From: Lachnospiraceae bacterium | GTDB lineage: Bacteria > Bacillota > Clostridia > Lachnospirales > Lachnospiraceae | NCBI GenBank assembly: GCA_017962225.1 | Contig: JAGCVT010000080.1 | Coordinates: forward strand, 1-33,755 | Direction of reading: 5' to 3' | DNA length: 33,755 nucleotides | Part shown: piece after piece, positions 8,341 through 16,973 of the stretch | Numbering within the stretch: the first letter of the stretch is position 1 | Layout of the letters: each line of letters opens with the position of its first letter | The notes under the pieces: model-generated | The model's input: only the letters and a program-made list of their open reading frames with translations | Told to the model about the DNA's origin: nothing | The model's database searches: none | Translations under genes and position numbers: made by a program

Positions 8341-9537
8341 ATGTCAAAGAGTCGAAAAATTTCGATTATTATTGGCGCGGTAATGCTTTTAATAATTGCA
8401 TCAGGCTTTTTATATCTCGTGATTAAAATCAAAACGATTCCGGAGATAGAATGTGTTCAGTCCGGTGAAGTAAAAGGTCACGAAGATATGTATATATCCA
8501 TGCCCATTGCAAAGAGCTGGAATGACAGCGGATTTCATGCCAATCAGTATGATGCGGTTCTTACCAACAATACATACAATGTTCTGAAAGACTGGTCTGT
8601 GACGTTAAAACTTCCCAACAATGCAAAGATAAACGATTCATGGAATATTTCATTTTATGAAAATGATGACGGAACCATAACGATTTATAATACTCCGAAT
8701 CAGGGATATAACGATGTTATCGAATCGAAAGGAAACATTACCTTCGGTTTTATTCTTTTTTCCAATTCCGATGAAGAAATAACGGATTTTGTATTAAAAG
8801 GTGTACCCGAAGCTCATTTAAGAGATTATCCGCTTTATTATCTTTTATGGGCACTGACTTTTATTTTAATAGTATTTGCATCCATCAATTTCGGTCTTGC
8901 TATAAAGGATCATCAGTACAGATTAAGAGCTGAGCGTGACCAGAAGATTATCATTCAGTCGATGAAGACGTTTACCAATTTTATCGATGCAAAAGACCGT
9001 TATACAAGAGGTCATTCAATCAGAGTTGCATTTTATACCAAAAAGATTGCGGAAAGAATGGGCTTTGAAAAGGATGATTTATATAACATTTACTATATAG
9101 CCCTTCTTCATGATGTCGGAAAAATAAATATTCCCGATTCTATTCTAAACAAACCGGGCGCTTTGACCGATGAAGAAAGAAGAGTGATTGAAACACATAC
9201 AACCAACGGAGCCATGATCCTAAAAGATTTCAGCTCGGTTCCCAGTATAGTCGAAGGTGCAAAATATCATCATGAAAGATATGACGGAAAAGGCTATCCC
9301 GAAGGTATTTCAGGAGAGAATATTCCGTTGGTTGCCAGGATTATCAATGTGGCGGATTCTTTTGATGCAATGAATTCCGATCGTTGCTACAGAAAAGCTT
9401 ATCCGGCCGAAAAGATAATAAATGAATTAAAAGAGGGAGCGGGCAAACAGTTCGACCCTGAAGTAGTAAAAGTACTGCTTGAACTCTTGGACGACAACTC
9501 TTTTAAAACAATGAATTCGGAACTCAATGAAATGTAA
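8341..9537 (+). CDS. Membrane HD-GYP phosphodiesterase with CBM2-like ectodomain
   Basis: A 398-residue sensor-like enzyme. Two membrane helices (about 8-28 and 166-186) bracket an outside domain. That domain (about 60-150) has the spacing of a carbohydrate-binding family 2 fold: LTNNTYNVLKDWSVTLKLP, then INDSWN, then a late GNITFGF strand. The cytosolic part is a full HD-GYP domain: HDVGK (257-261), HHERYDGKGYP (310-320) and VADSFDAM. HD-GYP enzymes hydrolyse cyclic-di-GMP, so the protein may link an external signal to c-di-GMP level. The ATG at 8341 has GGGGA 7 nt upstream, which makes it better than one at 8302. It is probably the first gene of the transcription unit that runs to 14499. 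Confidence 0.85.
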   Translation: MSKSRKISIIIGAVMLLIIASGFLYLVIKIKTIPEIECVQSGEVKGHEDMYISMPIAKSWNDSGFHANQYDAVLTNNTYNVLKDWSVTLKLPNNAKINDSWNISFYENDDGTITIYNTPNQGYNDVIESKGNITFGFILFSNSDEEITDFVLKGVPEAHLRDYPLYYLLWALTFILIVFASINFGLAIKDHQYRLRAERDQKIIIQSMKTFTNFIDAKDRYTRGHSIRVAFYTKKIAERMGFEKDDLYNIYYIALLHDVGKINIPDSILNKPGALTDEERRVIETHTTNGAMILKDFSSVPSIVEGAKYHHERYDGKGYPEGISGENIPLVARIINVADSFDAMNSDRCYRKAYPAEKIINELKEGAGKQFDPEVVKVLLELLDDNSFKTMNSELNEM

Positions 9538-9560
9538 GCGTAGGACATTTTGGAGGGACA

Positions 9561-11237
9561 ATGAAAAAATTTTTAAAAACCACAAAAGGCAAAATAACAA
9601 TGGCAGGCGTTGCGGCTGCAGCGGTTGCGGCAATTGTTATTGCAGTGTTGCTGATTATTAACAATAACAATTACAGAAGTATTTCCGTAGCTGATGTAAA
9701 AGGAATTGTAAATATAATCGGTCAGAAAAACAACGGACAGGCATATAAAGGCCAGCGTCTTTTTGACGGAGACGACGTAAGCGTAATGCAGGAGTCCGAA
9801 CTTACTTTATGTCTGAACAACGATAAGTATGTTTATGCCGACGAGAACACGCATTTCAAACTTGAATCTGCTTCATCAAAGCAGGGCAACAAGTTAAAGA
9901 TTGTTCTTGATAAAGGTTCGGAATTAAACGTTCTTACAGCCAAACTCGGTGATGGAGACGTATATCAGGTTGACACGCCGAACTCTACCATGTCTGTAAG
10001 AGGCACAAGATTCAGAATGACCGTTTATGAAGGTGATGACGGATACACCTATACACTGCTTGAAGTTGAAAGCGGTGTTGTTCTTGCACAGTTAAAGACA
10101 TTAACCGGAGATTATAACGGTGTAGAAAAAGAGTTTTATGCAGGTCAGAGCGCACTTATCAGAGGTGGCGATGATTTCTCGGAGTTTGTTATCTCAGATG
10201 ATCAGACAGAAGTATGGCTGCTTGATTACAAGAGCCTTCCGGTAGCTGCTGTTCCCAGACTTATCGAACTGCTTAAGAAAAGCGAAGAGCTTGAAAAGGC
10301 TGCAAAAGAAGCAGAAGAAAAAGCTATAGCTGAGGCTGAAGAAAAAGAAAAGGCCCAGGTTGCCGAAAAAGATACTGATAAAGACAAAGACGCCGACAAA
10401 GATGCCGACGCCGATAAAGATGCAGATAAAGACGCCGACAAGGATTCGAAGGATAAGGATGCCAAGGATACCAAAGACGGCAAGGATAAAGACGCAAAAG
10501 ATACCAAGGATAATAAAGATAACAAAGATACTGCCAAGGATAATAAAGATAACGCCAAGGATAACAATAACACAAACACTCAGGCAAATAACGGCGGAGA
10601 GCAGAATAACAATGGCGGCGGACAGACAGCAAGTAATCCTCAGCCTGCACATACGCATACTTGGGTAGATGTAATTGATAAAGCTGCAACCTGCGGTGCT
10701 ACAGGCATAAAGCATCAGGAATGTTCCGATTGTCATGCAAAACAAAACGAGAATACCATAATACCGGCAACAGGACAGCACTCATATGGAGCTTGGAATA
10801 CAACTAAAGCGGCAACATGCACCGAGAACGGTGAAAGAGAACATACATGTTCGGTCTGTGGAAATGTTGCAAAAGAAACTATAACTGCCCCAGGTCATGA
10901 ATGGGAAGAATCGAAGAGGGCTAATCCCACCTGTGTTGATGACGGAATGAGTTATCAGGATTGTAAGAATTGTTCTGCTCACAGGGATGTGGTATTAGGT
11001 GCTTTAGGACATGATTATAAATGGGTAAATGAGCCTGAACCAACATGTCACTCAACTGGCATGGCACGCAATAAATGTACAAGGTGTGGTGACCAGATTG
11101 AGGCACACAGTCTTGGATTTGAACCGCATACTTATGTAGATAAATCCGAAGACGAAAATGGTACAATACACCATTGGAGAGAGTGCTCAGATCCTGATTG
11201 CAAAGCTAAAGAACCCGGCAGCGATTGGTATGAGTAG
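9561..11237 (+). CDS. FecR-domain surface protein with Lys-Asp spacer and Cys/His repeats
   Basis: A 558-residue membrane-anchored extracytoplasmic protein. An N-terminal uncleaved-looking helix (about 13-33) is followed by a FecR-like domain (about 42-205) with the usual VDTPNSTMSVRGTRFRM signature. Next come a short Glu/Ala-rich coiled stretch (238-268) and a low-complexity Lys-Asp-Ala spacer (270-336). The C-terminus (362-558) holds about four degenerate units of the form H-W-...-TC-x3-G-x5-C-x2-C, which resemble Cys-rich repeats of Firmicute surface proteins and may bind metal. There is no LPXTG sorting signal. It lies 23 bases after the HD-GYP gene with ribosome site GGAGGG. Its function is unknown; cell-surface sensing or scaffolding is inferred. 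Confidence 0.8.
   Translation: MKKFLKTTKGKITMAGVAAAAVAAIVIAVLLIINNNNYRSISVADVKGIVNIIGQKNNGQAYKGQRLFDGDDVSVMQESELTLCLNNDKYVYADENTHFKLESASSKQGNKLKIVLDKGSELNVLTAKLGDGDVYQVDTPNSTMSVRGTRFRMTVYEGDDGYTYTLLEVESGVVLAQLKTLTGDYNGVEKEFYAGQSALIRGGDDFSEFVISDDQTEVWLLDYKSLPVAAVPRLIELLKKSEELEKAAKEAEEKAIAEAEEKEKAQVAEKDTDKDKDADKDADADKDADKDADKDSKDKDAKDTKDGKDKDAKDTKDNKDNKDTAKDNKDNAKDNNNTNTQANNGGEQNNNGGGQTASNPQPAHTHTWVDVIDKAATCGATGIKHQECSDCHAKQNENTIIPATGQHSYGAWNTTKAATCTENGEREHTCSVCGNVAKETITAPGHEWEESKRANPTCVDDGMSYQDCKNCSAHRDVVLGALGHDYKWVNEPEPTCHSTGMARNKCTRCGDQIEAHSLGFEPHTYVDKSEDENGTIHHWRECSDPDCKAKEPGSDWYE
10371..10570 (+). repeat. Low-complexity in-frame repeat encoding Lys-Asp-rich spacer
   Basis: Degenerate GAYAAA/GCCGAC-type units are repeated in frame. 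They include an exact 20-bp direct repeat at 10504-10523 and 10534-10553 (CCAAGGATAATAAAGATAAC). The tract is prone to length change by slippage or recombination and gives long spurious ORFs on the other strand. Confidence 0.8.
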
Positions 11238-11261
11238 TTATATTTTATTAAGGAGAAGAAT

Positions 11262-11681
11262 ATGTCAAACAGCAATTCATCAGACGCTTTAGCGGTTTTA
11301 TTTGCAGGAGGCGCATCAATCTTTTTTATAATTTTCTGGATAGTATACAGCGTAGTGCTGATAGCGGTATGCACATTATTGATTGTCAGCCTGTGGAAGA
11401 TATTTGTTAAAGCAGGGAAACCCGGATGGGCAAGCATTATTCCTGTATATAATTTCTGGGTAATGTCAGAGATTGCATGCAACAATAATATTATGTTTTT
11501 CATATTTATCTTTATCCCGTTTTTAAACTTTGTTGCATTGATAGCATATATTGTAGGCATATGTAAGACCTTTGGAAAAGGAACGGGATTTGCGATATTA
11601 TCCATTTTCTTTTATTTAATCACATTTCCGATTCTTGCGTTCGGAAAAGCTACATATGATCCGACTAAGAAGATCTGCTAA
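11262..11681 (+). CDS. Small membrane protein, DUF5684-like
   Basis: A 139-residue protein with about three to four hydrophobic helices and the family-like loop VKAGKPGWASIIPVYNFW near the middle. Such proteins are widespread in Firmicutes and have no firm function. The ribosome site is AAGGAGAAG, 24 bases after the FecR-domain gene, and the Hsp70-like gene follows 39 bases later, so all are likely on one transcript. It is distantly similar in layout to the membrane protein at 4578. Confidence 0.78.
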   Translation: MSNSNSSDALAVLFAGGASIFFIIFWIVYSVVLIAVCTLLIVSLWKIFVKAGKPGWASIIPVYNFWVMSEIACNNNIMFFIFIFIPFLNFVALIAYIVGICKTFGKGTGFAILSIFFYLITFPILAFGKATYDPTKKIC

Positions 11682-11720
11682 TCTTTTAAGCCCTGATTAT
11701 TAACTTTACCGGAGAGAAAT

Positions 11721-13532
11721 ATGTCCAAAATAATCGGAATTGATTTAGGAACCACAAACAGTCTTGTGACTGTCTGGGAAGACGGAAAAGCCGTATGCAT
11801 ACCCAATGCATACGGTGATTTTCTTACGCCCAGCGTTGTGAGTTTTGACGGCGAAGAAGTGATAGTCGGCAAGGCGGCCAAAGAAAGACTTATCACCGCC
11901 CCCGACGATACTATCGCTTCTTTTAAGCGTAATATGGGCAGGAAAACTCTTCTTAAGAATAAGTTCACGGCAGCAGAGCTTTCTTCTTTTATCTTAAAAA
12001 ACCTCAAGGCGGACGCGGAGAGATACCTAAAAGAAGAAGTGACGGAGGCTGTCATCAGCGTCCCGGCTTACTTTGACGATAAAGCCAGAAAAGCCACCAA
12101 ACTCGCAGGAGAACTCGCAGGACTTACGGTCAATCGTATCATTAACGAGCCGTCGGCAGCAGCCTTAGGGTATCTTAAAAACACCGAAAAAGGCCGTGAA
12201 TTAAGCGGAGATTTTGACAACCATAAGCTCCTTGTATTTGACTTTGGAGGCGGTACGCTGGATGTGTCACTGCTTGAAACCTTTGAAAATGTCGTTGAGA
12301 TTATTTCCGTCAGTGGAGACAATATGCTCGGCGGTATCGATTTTGATAAGGCAATTGCGGTTAACCATATAAAGAGCCTGGATAAGGATCCGGCTCAGAT
12401 TAAACCGCAGGATTTCAATATTATCCTTGAGGATGCCGAAGCGCTTAAGAGGAAATTAAGCGAGAAAAAAGAAGCGAGTGTCAAGGTCAATGCAAAGGGC
12501 TACAAGGGCATTATGTCCCTTACGATGAAGGAATTCGCCGCTCTTTCGGCACCGATATTCAAGAAAATATATGTTCCGATTCAAAACGTATTAAGAGATT
12601 CGGGCAACAAACCCGAAGATATCGACGAAGTAATCGTAGTCGGCGGCTCGGGCAAAATGCCCATCGTGCAGCAGTATTTAAAGCACATTCTGAAAAAAGA
12701 CAAGCTCTACGTATACGATCCTGATAAAATTGTCGCTCTCGGAATGGGCGTTTATGCCGGCATCAAAGAGAGAGACGAGGATGTAAAAGACGTGATTTTA
12801 ACCGATGTTGCGCCTTTTTCACTCGGAATATCGACTGTGAATTACACCAATCCCGAAAAGCCGCTTTCTTCTTTTATCATACCCCGTAATACCGCGCTTC
12901 CTGCATCGAGAACACATCCGTATACAGTGCTTTATGACGGGCAGGGCATCATAAAAGTGGATATTTTCCAGGGCGAGGAAATGTATGCCGAGGAAAACAG
13001 ACAGATAGGCAGCTTCGAGGTAAACTTGCACGGGCTTGGCAAAGAAGGGATGCTTACATATATTACGTTCACCTATGATTTGAACGGCTTTCTCATTGTG
13101 AATGTAGATATTCCCGACCTTGAGATGACGCAGGAAGAACTCTTTGTTGACAACGAACTCGGACTGGACGAAGAGACGATTAAGACAAAAGTCGAGCAGC
13201 TTAAAGGTCTTAAACTGGTGTCTTACGAGGACGAGGAAAACTTAAGAATCATCGAATGGGGCAAGAAACTATTTGTGCAGTGTCCCGATAATATTAAACG
13301 TGAGATTTCCAAGAAAATACTTTTCTTCGAGAGCAAGCTCGCCGAGGACAGATACGAGGCTATAAAGCTCAGAAAATACCTTAAAATGTATTTTCTTAAC
13401 ATAGAGATGACGATACTTAAAAATCTGTTCGAAAATTACGAGTACGACGATTCGTGGCTCGATGAGGAAACCAAGGAGACCGACGAATCCTTCAAACGCT
13501 GGGAAGAGGATCATAAGAATGATGAAGAATGA
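11721..13532 (+). CDS. Divergent Hsp70 (DnaK/HscC-like) chaperone
   Basis: A 603-residue Hsp70-family ATPase. The actin-like nucleotide domain is intact: IDLGTTNS (7-14), VPAYFDDKAR (114-123), NEPSAAALGY (142-151), DFGGGTLDVS (174-183) and VVGGSGKMP (306-314). A beta-type substrate domain follows (about 360-460). The helical C-terminus is rich in charged residues and lacks the EEVD-like or long disordered tail of housekeeping DnaK, and the gene lacks grpE/dnaJ neighbours, so this is an accessory Hsp70. Its end overlaps the J-domain gene by 14 bases, which points to a dedicated pair. Substrates are unknown. The neighbouring membrane and surface proteins are possible clients, which is inference. 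Confidence 0.88.
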   Translation: MSKIIGIDLGTTNSLVTVWEDGKAVCIPNAYGDFLTPSVVSFDGEEVIVGKAAKERLITAPDDTIASFKRNMGRKTLLKNKFTAAELSSFILKNLKADAERYLKEEVTEAVISVPAYFDDKARKATKLAGELAGLTVNRIINEPSAAALGYLKNTEKGRELSGDFDNHKLLVFDFGGGTLDVSLLETFENVVEIISVSGDNMLGGIDFDKAIAVNHIKSLDKDPAQIKPQDFNIILEDAEALKRKLSEKKEASVKVNAKGYKGIMSLTMKEFAALSAPIFKKIYVPIQNVLRDSGNKPEDIDEVIVVGGSGKMPIVQQYLKHILKKDKLYVYDPDKIVALGMGVYAGIKERDEDVKDVILTDVAPFSLGISTVNYTNPEKPLSSFIIPRNTALPASRTHPYTVLYDGQGIIKVDIFQGEEMYAEENRQIGSFEVNLHGLGKEGMLTYITFTYDLNGFLIVNVDIPDLEMTQEELFVDNELGLDEETIKTKVEQLKGLKLVSYEDEENLRIIEWGKKLFVQCPDNIKREISKKILFFESKLAEDRYEAIKLRKYLKMYFLNIEMTILKNLFENYEYDDSWLDEETKETDESFKRWEEDHKNDEE

Positions 13533-14499
13533 GTTTGAAAGTCTTTTTGAAATCCTTGGCCTGGCGCCCACAACTGACTTGAAAGCGATTCGAAAAGCTT
13601 ACTCCAAAATGTCGGCTAAATATCATCCCGAAGAAAGTCCTGAGGAATGGAAAAAAGTCCACAATGCATTCAAGAGCCTGACAGAAATTCTTAATGACGA
13701 AAAAGGTATGGAGGAACTGGCTCAGATCGCTTTTTCGGAAATACTTGATACGCCTAAAGAGAAGAATGCATATTATCACGTAAAAGGTCAAAAGGCAGAA
13801 GAACTGGATAAGGAAGCGGATATCTCAATTGAATCTTTTCTGTCAAAAGATAATTATTCTTTTTATCGTTTCTGGGATGATCTGGAAAAGAGCATTAACG
13901 AAGAAGAGAACACAGATGAAACTTTGGATACATCTGATGCAGGATTTGATATAATCCGTGAATTTGTTGATGCCATTGACAAAACAGCCGAAGAAATAGA
14001 GTCGGATGATGAAGCCGAAGAGGCCTTCTGGGCAGATATTTTAAGTATCATGCCCGAGGAAAAAGAGCCCGAAGACAAAGCAGAGGCTGACAGGAAGAGG
14101 AAGGAAAGAGACGATCTTGAGTTTTTTGTCGGACTTGTCAAAAAGGCTTACGCCGAGGACCCGTGGCTTCCCGACAAGACTGTTCTGACTCTAAAGAGCA
14201 TGAACGAATTCATGACACATCCTCTGTACGGCGAAATGCTTAAAAACAGAAAATTTCTCCCCATGCTTATCGAAGCCTTAAGAGGAAGATATATTGAAAA
14301 TGATCTAAAAAAAGCACTTCTTGAGGACATTGTAAAAGCAAAGGAAGGAAGTCACGATAATTCAATAAACATCTTTTATGATGAATTGAAATCGGTTATA
14401 TGTGAATATAATTACAAGGAAAGGCGTTACCGTCCGACAGGTACCATGATTGCCTTATCGCGCGCTGCCGACCGCATAAAAGAATCTCGAAAGAAATAA
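13519..14499 (+). CDS. J-domain co-chaperone with HPE in place of HPD
   Basis: A 326-residue protein with an N-terminal J domain (about 4-60): FEILGL...DLKAIRKAYSKMSAKYHPEESPEEW. The invariant His-Pro-Asp loop of classical J proteins reads His-Pro-Glu here (36-38). The rest is helical and very acidic with no recognised domain and no zinc fingers. The start at 13519 is chosen because an upstream start at 13462 would lie deep in the Hsp70 frame. GAGG sits at 13505. The overlap with the Hsp70 gene implies translational coupling, and the protein probably steers that Hsp70. The gene ends before a strong terminator. Confidence 0.8.
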   Translation: MMKNEFESLFEILGLAPTTDLKAIRKAYSKMSAKYHPEESPEEWKKVHNAFKSLTEILNDEKGMEELAQIAFSEILDTPKEKNAYYHVKGQKAEELDKEADISIESFLSKDNYSFYRFWDDLEKSINEEENTDETLDTSDAGFDIIREFVDAIDKTAEEIESDDEAEEAFWADILSIMPEEKEPEDKAEADRKRKERDDLEFFVGLVKKAYAEDPWLPDKTVLTLKSMNEFMTHPLYGEMLKNRKFLPMLIEALRGRYIENDLKKALLEDIVKAKEGSHDNSINIFYDELKSVICEYNYKERRYRPTGTMIALSRAADRIKESRKK

Positions 14500-14533
14500 A
14501 GATATCAAAAAAATAATACATTTCTAACAGACT

Positions 14534-14562
14534 AAAAGAGCCCGGCGATACCGGGCTTTTTT
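14534..14562. terminator. Rho-independent terminator, probably bidirectional
   Basis: A 7-bp GC-rich stem (AGCCCGG / CCGGGCT) with a 5-nt loop is followed by T6. It closes the plus-strand chaperone transcript. The reverse strand also ends in CTTTT, so it may serve the minus-strand hyp operon too. Confidence 0.9.
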
Positions 14563-14614
14563 AAGTGAAAACTATTATTCCTCATAATACTCGAATTAAA
14601 GGAAGTTAATTTAA

Positions 14615-15619
14615 TTAACAGATTCTGGGAAGAAGTTCGCCGCTTGGACGGGAGAGAAGAGTTTTTGCTCCGACTGCGGTATTTAATATTACTTTTCCGA
14701 CATTATCCTCTGTAACTTCGCCGATGATTGCAGCTTTTTCGGAGTTCTCGCAAGCCTTTAAAGCATTAAGTACTTTGTCTGCCTCGGATGCGGGAACGAA
14801 GAATACAAGTCTTCCTTCACATGCAAGGTATAAAGGCTCGAGTCCAAGCATAGAACATACACCGCGGACTCCGGGATCTACAGGAATCTTTTCACTTTCA
14901 AGAGAAATACCGACGTTACTCTGATGAGCGATTTCATAAAGAACGGTTCCTACACCGCCTCTTGTTGCATCTCTTATTACATGAATATCTTTTGTTTCGT
15001 TCAAAACAGCTTCTATATTGCTCCATAAAGGTGCGCAGTCACTGGTTATATCAGCATCAATATTAAATTCGTTTCTTGCAAGAAGAATGGTACAGCCGTG
15101 TCTTCCAATATCGCCTGTTACGATAATCTTATCGCCGGGCTTTGCAAAAGCACCTGAAGTATTAACACCTTCAACGATATTTCCGACACCTGTGGTTGTG
15201 ATAAAGATTTTATCAACCTGACCTTTGCCTGCAACTTTAGTGTCGCCCGCAACAATCTGTACGCCTGCTTTTCTTGCGGTATCACCCATCGATTTTGCTA
15301 TCTTTTCGAGTTCTTCAATAGGGAAGCCTTCTTCGATAATATAGGAACAAGTAAGATATTTAGGCTTTGCTCCCATACATGCTATATCATTAACGGTTCC
15401 GCAGATTGCAAGTTTACCGATGTTTCCGCCGGGAAATTCGTAGGGGGAAACTATAAAGCCGTCTGTAGACATTGCAATCTTACCTTCATCGAGAGAGAGT
15501 ACTGCAGCATCGTCTGCGGTAAGATCCGGGTTATCAAAATTTGATTTAAATATTCCGTTGATCAGTTCGTTGGTTTGAATACTTCCTGAACCATGGGCAA
15601 GTGTAATAACGTTTTCCAT
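14615..15619 (-). CDS. hypE: HypE, carbamoyl dehydratase making Fe-cyanide donor
   Basis: A PurM/AIR-synthase-like ATPase of 334 residues. With HypF it turns a C-terminal thiocarboxamide into a thiocyanate, which is the CN donor for the iron of [NiFe]-type sites. Visible features are the N-terminal LAHGSGS motif, a TADDAAV region, and the essential C-terminal tail ending exactly in PRIC, so the modified Cys is present. The ATG at 15619 is preferred to a TTG at 15637, because AAAGGTG sits 9 nt before it. It is the last gene of the ten-gene operon, 63 bases after hypD. That gap holds three 13-nt repeats. The gene is intact and should be active. Confidence 0.96.
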   Translation of the reverse strand: MENVITLAHGSGSIQTNELINGIFKSNFDNPDLTADDAAVLSLDEGKIAMSTDGFIVSPYEFPGGNIGKLAICGTVNDIACMGAKPKYLTCSYIIEEGFPIEELEKIAKSMGDTARKAGVQIVAGDTKVAGKGQVDKIFITTTGVGNIVEGVNTSGAFAKPGDKIIVTGDIGRHGCTILLARNEFNIDADITSDCAPLWSNIEAVLNETKDIHVIRDATRGGVGTVLYEIAHQSNVGISLESEKIPVDPGVRGVCSMLGLEPLYLACEGRLVFFVPASEADKVLNALKACENSEKAAIIGEVTEDNVGKVILNTAVGAKTLLSRPSGELLPRIC

Positions 15620-15638
15620 TTTCTTTGCACCTTTCAAA

Positions 15639-15677
15639 ATTATGTAAACTAAATATGTTAACAGATTATGTTAATCA
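15639..15677 (-). repeat. Three tandem 13-nt repeats in the hypD-hypE gap
   Basis: On the plus strand the units read ATTATGTAAACTA (15639), AATATGTTAACAG (15652) and ATTATGTTAATCA (15665), a 13-nt period. Near-copies occur in other gaps of the same operon, at 19318 and 20389. In coding orientation the core is GTTAACATAAT, which could be a protein site, a weak -10 element or an RNA leader element. Confidence 0.55.
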
Positions 15678-15682
15678 ATTTA

Positions 15683-16729
15683 TTAAAACTGATTGTACTG
15701 ATAGTAAGCAGAGCAGGCTCCTTCGTCGGATACCATACATGCTCCCACAGCATGAAGAGGAGTGCAGACTTTTCCGAATAAAGGACAGTCTGAAGGTTTA
15801 CAGTGACCCTGTAAAACTTCGCCGCATCTGCAGCCCGGATTGGGTTTTCCTTCAATGTGTGGCATATTGAATTTTATTCTTGCATCAAAATCGGAATATT
15901 CACTTCTTAATTTCATTCCTGATTTTTCAATCATTCCAAGGCCGCGCCATTCAGTATCGCAAAGCTCCATTACTTCATCCATGAGTTTCTGAGCAGAAAT
16001 GCTTCCTTCGTCTTTTACGACTCTGGGGTAGCAGTTTACGAAGAACGGTTCGCCTTTCTTTAACATTTCAATTGTAACTGCCAAAGCGGTCATTAGTTCT
16101 GTTGCGGTAAATCCTGCAACTACACCCGATACGCCATCATCTTTAAGTTTTTTACATACGGCATTTCCTGTAATGGCATTTACATGACCGGGGTAGATAA
16201 ATGCGTCCGCGCTTCCTTTTAATTTAAGATAAGCGTTGGGCATTGATTTATTTGCAGTCAGTATCGAAAAGTTATTAAGTCCGAGTTTTTTTGCTTTTTT
16301 TACAGCAAGACATGATGACGGAGTAGTGGTCTCAAATCCGACTGATAAAAATACAACCTGTTCGTCGGGATTTTCTCTTGCGATTTCAACCGCATCATCG
16401 GGAGAGTATACCGGTCTTATATTTCCGCCTTTTGCTCTTGCACCTGCCAAGTTCATTTCGGTGCCGGGAACTTTTATGAGGTCCCCGAATGTTGTAATGA
16501 GGCAGTTTTTCTCGAGTGCAAGATATAATGCTTCATCGATAAAGCCTACCGGAGTAACGCATACGGGGCATCCGGGGCCGGAGATAAGATCGATGTTCTC
16601 GGGTAAAAGAGAACGTATTCCGAGTCTGAATATTTCATGAGTATGAGTTCCGCAAACTTCCATGATGCGGACTTTGGGTCCGTCATATGAAGTGATTATT
16701 TCGCGGGATTTTTCAATTATTTCGTTCAT
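15683..16729 (-). CDS. hypD: HypD, Fe(CN)2CO assembly scaffold
   Basis: An iron-sulfur scaffold of 348 residues. With HypC it holds iron while CN and CO ligands are added. The functional cysteines are all present: C26 in EVCGTHTHE, C54 and C57 in GPGCPVC, and a C-terminal cluster-binding set (GCRCGE, GHC, DCPLFGKVC). The length matches the family. AAGGAAAAG precedes the ATG. The gene starts 14 bases after hypC in the same operon as hypF and hypE. Confidence 0.97.
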   Translation of the reverse strand: MNEIIEKSREIITSYDGPKVRIMEVCGTHTHEIFRLGIRSLLPENIDLISGPGCPVCVTPVGFIDEALYLALEKNCLITTFGDLIKVPGTEMNLAGARAKGGNIRPVYSPDDAVEIARENPDEQVVFLSVGFETTTPSSCLAVKKAKKLGLNNFSILTANKSMPNAYLKLKGSADAFIYPGHVNAITGNAVCKKLKDDGVSGVVAGFTATELMTALAVTIEMLKKGEPFFVNCYPRVVKDEGSISAQKLMDEVMELCDTEWRGLGMIEKSGMKLRSEYSDFDARIKFNMPHIEGKPNPGCRCGEVLQGHCKPSDCPLFGKVCTPLHAVGACMVSDEGACSAYYQYNQF

Positions 16730-16743
16730 AGCTTTTCCTTCTT

Positions 16744-16959
16744 TTATGAGATATTAAGAAGTCCGAGTACTTCGTTTCCTTCTTCTTCGTCGTCCGAACT
16801 GATTTTTGCAATCGCAACGCCGGCGTGAACCATTACGTAATCGCCGGGTTCAAGGTCGTCGAGAAGCTCGGCGCGAACATCTCTTTTGGCGCCGTTGGCA
16901 TCGATGATGGCGGTACCGTCGTTAACACTGACTACTCTTGCAGGTAAACCTACACACAT
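16744..16959 (-). CDS. hypC: HypC, iron-carrier chaperone for Fe(CN)2CO
   Basis: A small OB-fold chaperone of 71 residues that binds HypD and carries the Fe(CN)2CO fragment to its target. The required N-terminal MCVGLPA (Cys2) is present, followed by the PGDYVMVHAGVAI strand typical of the family. A GGAGG ribosome site precedes the start. Only one HypC/HybG-type gene is seen in the window. In organisms with several targets, HypC paralogues give specificity, so this copy may be tuned to the local client, which is inference. Confidence 0.97.
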   Translation of the reverse strand: MCVGLPARVVSVNDGTAIIDANGAKRDVRAELLDDLEPGDYVMVHAGVAIAKISSDDEEEGNEVLGLLNIS

Positions 16960-16973
16960 TTTTTTATCCTCCG

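Noticed and set aside
10371..10570. Regular repeats that could be taken for a CRISPR array
   Set aside because: Units are short, degenerate, in frame with a coding region and lack unique spacers.
10194..10781. Long minus-strand ORFs (up to 195 aa) inside the FecR-domain gene
   Set aside because: They are reverse-frame readings of the Lys-Asp repeat tract, with low-complexity Leu/Ser/Phe or Cys/Tyr content and no ribosome site.
15639..15677. Rex or FNR/CRP operators in the hypD-hypE gap
   Set aside because: The TTAAC elements are direct repeats with a 13-nt period, not the palindromes these regulators need.
15625..15870. Plus-strand ORF of 81 aa antisense to hypD
   Set aside because: It is a shadow of the strongly conserved hypD C-terminus and has no ribosome site.
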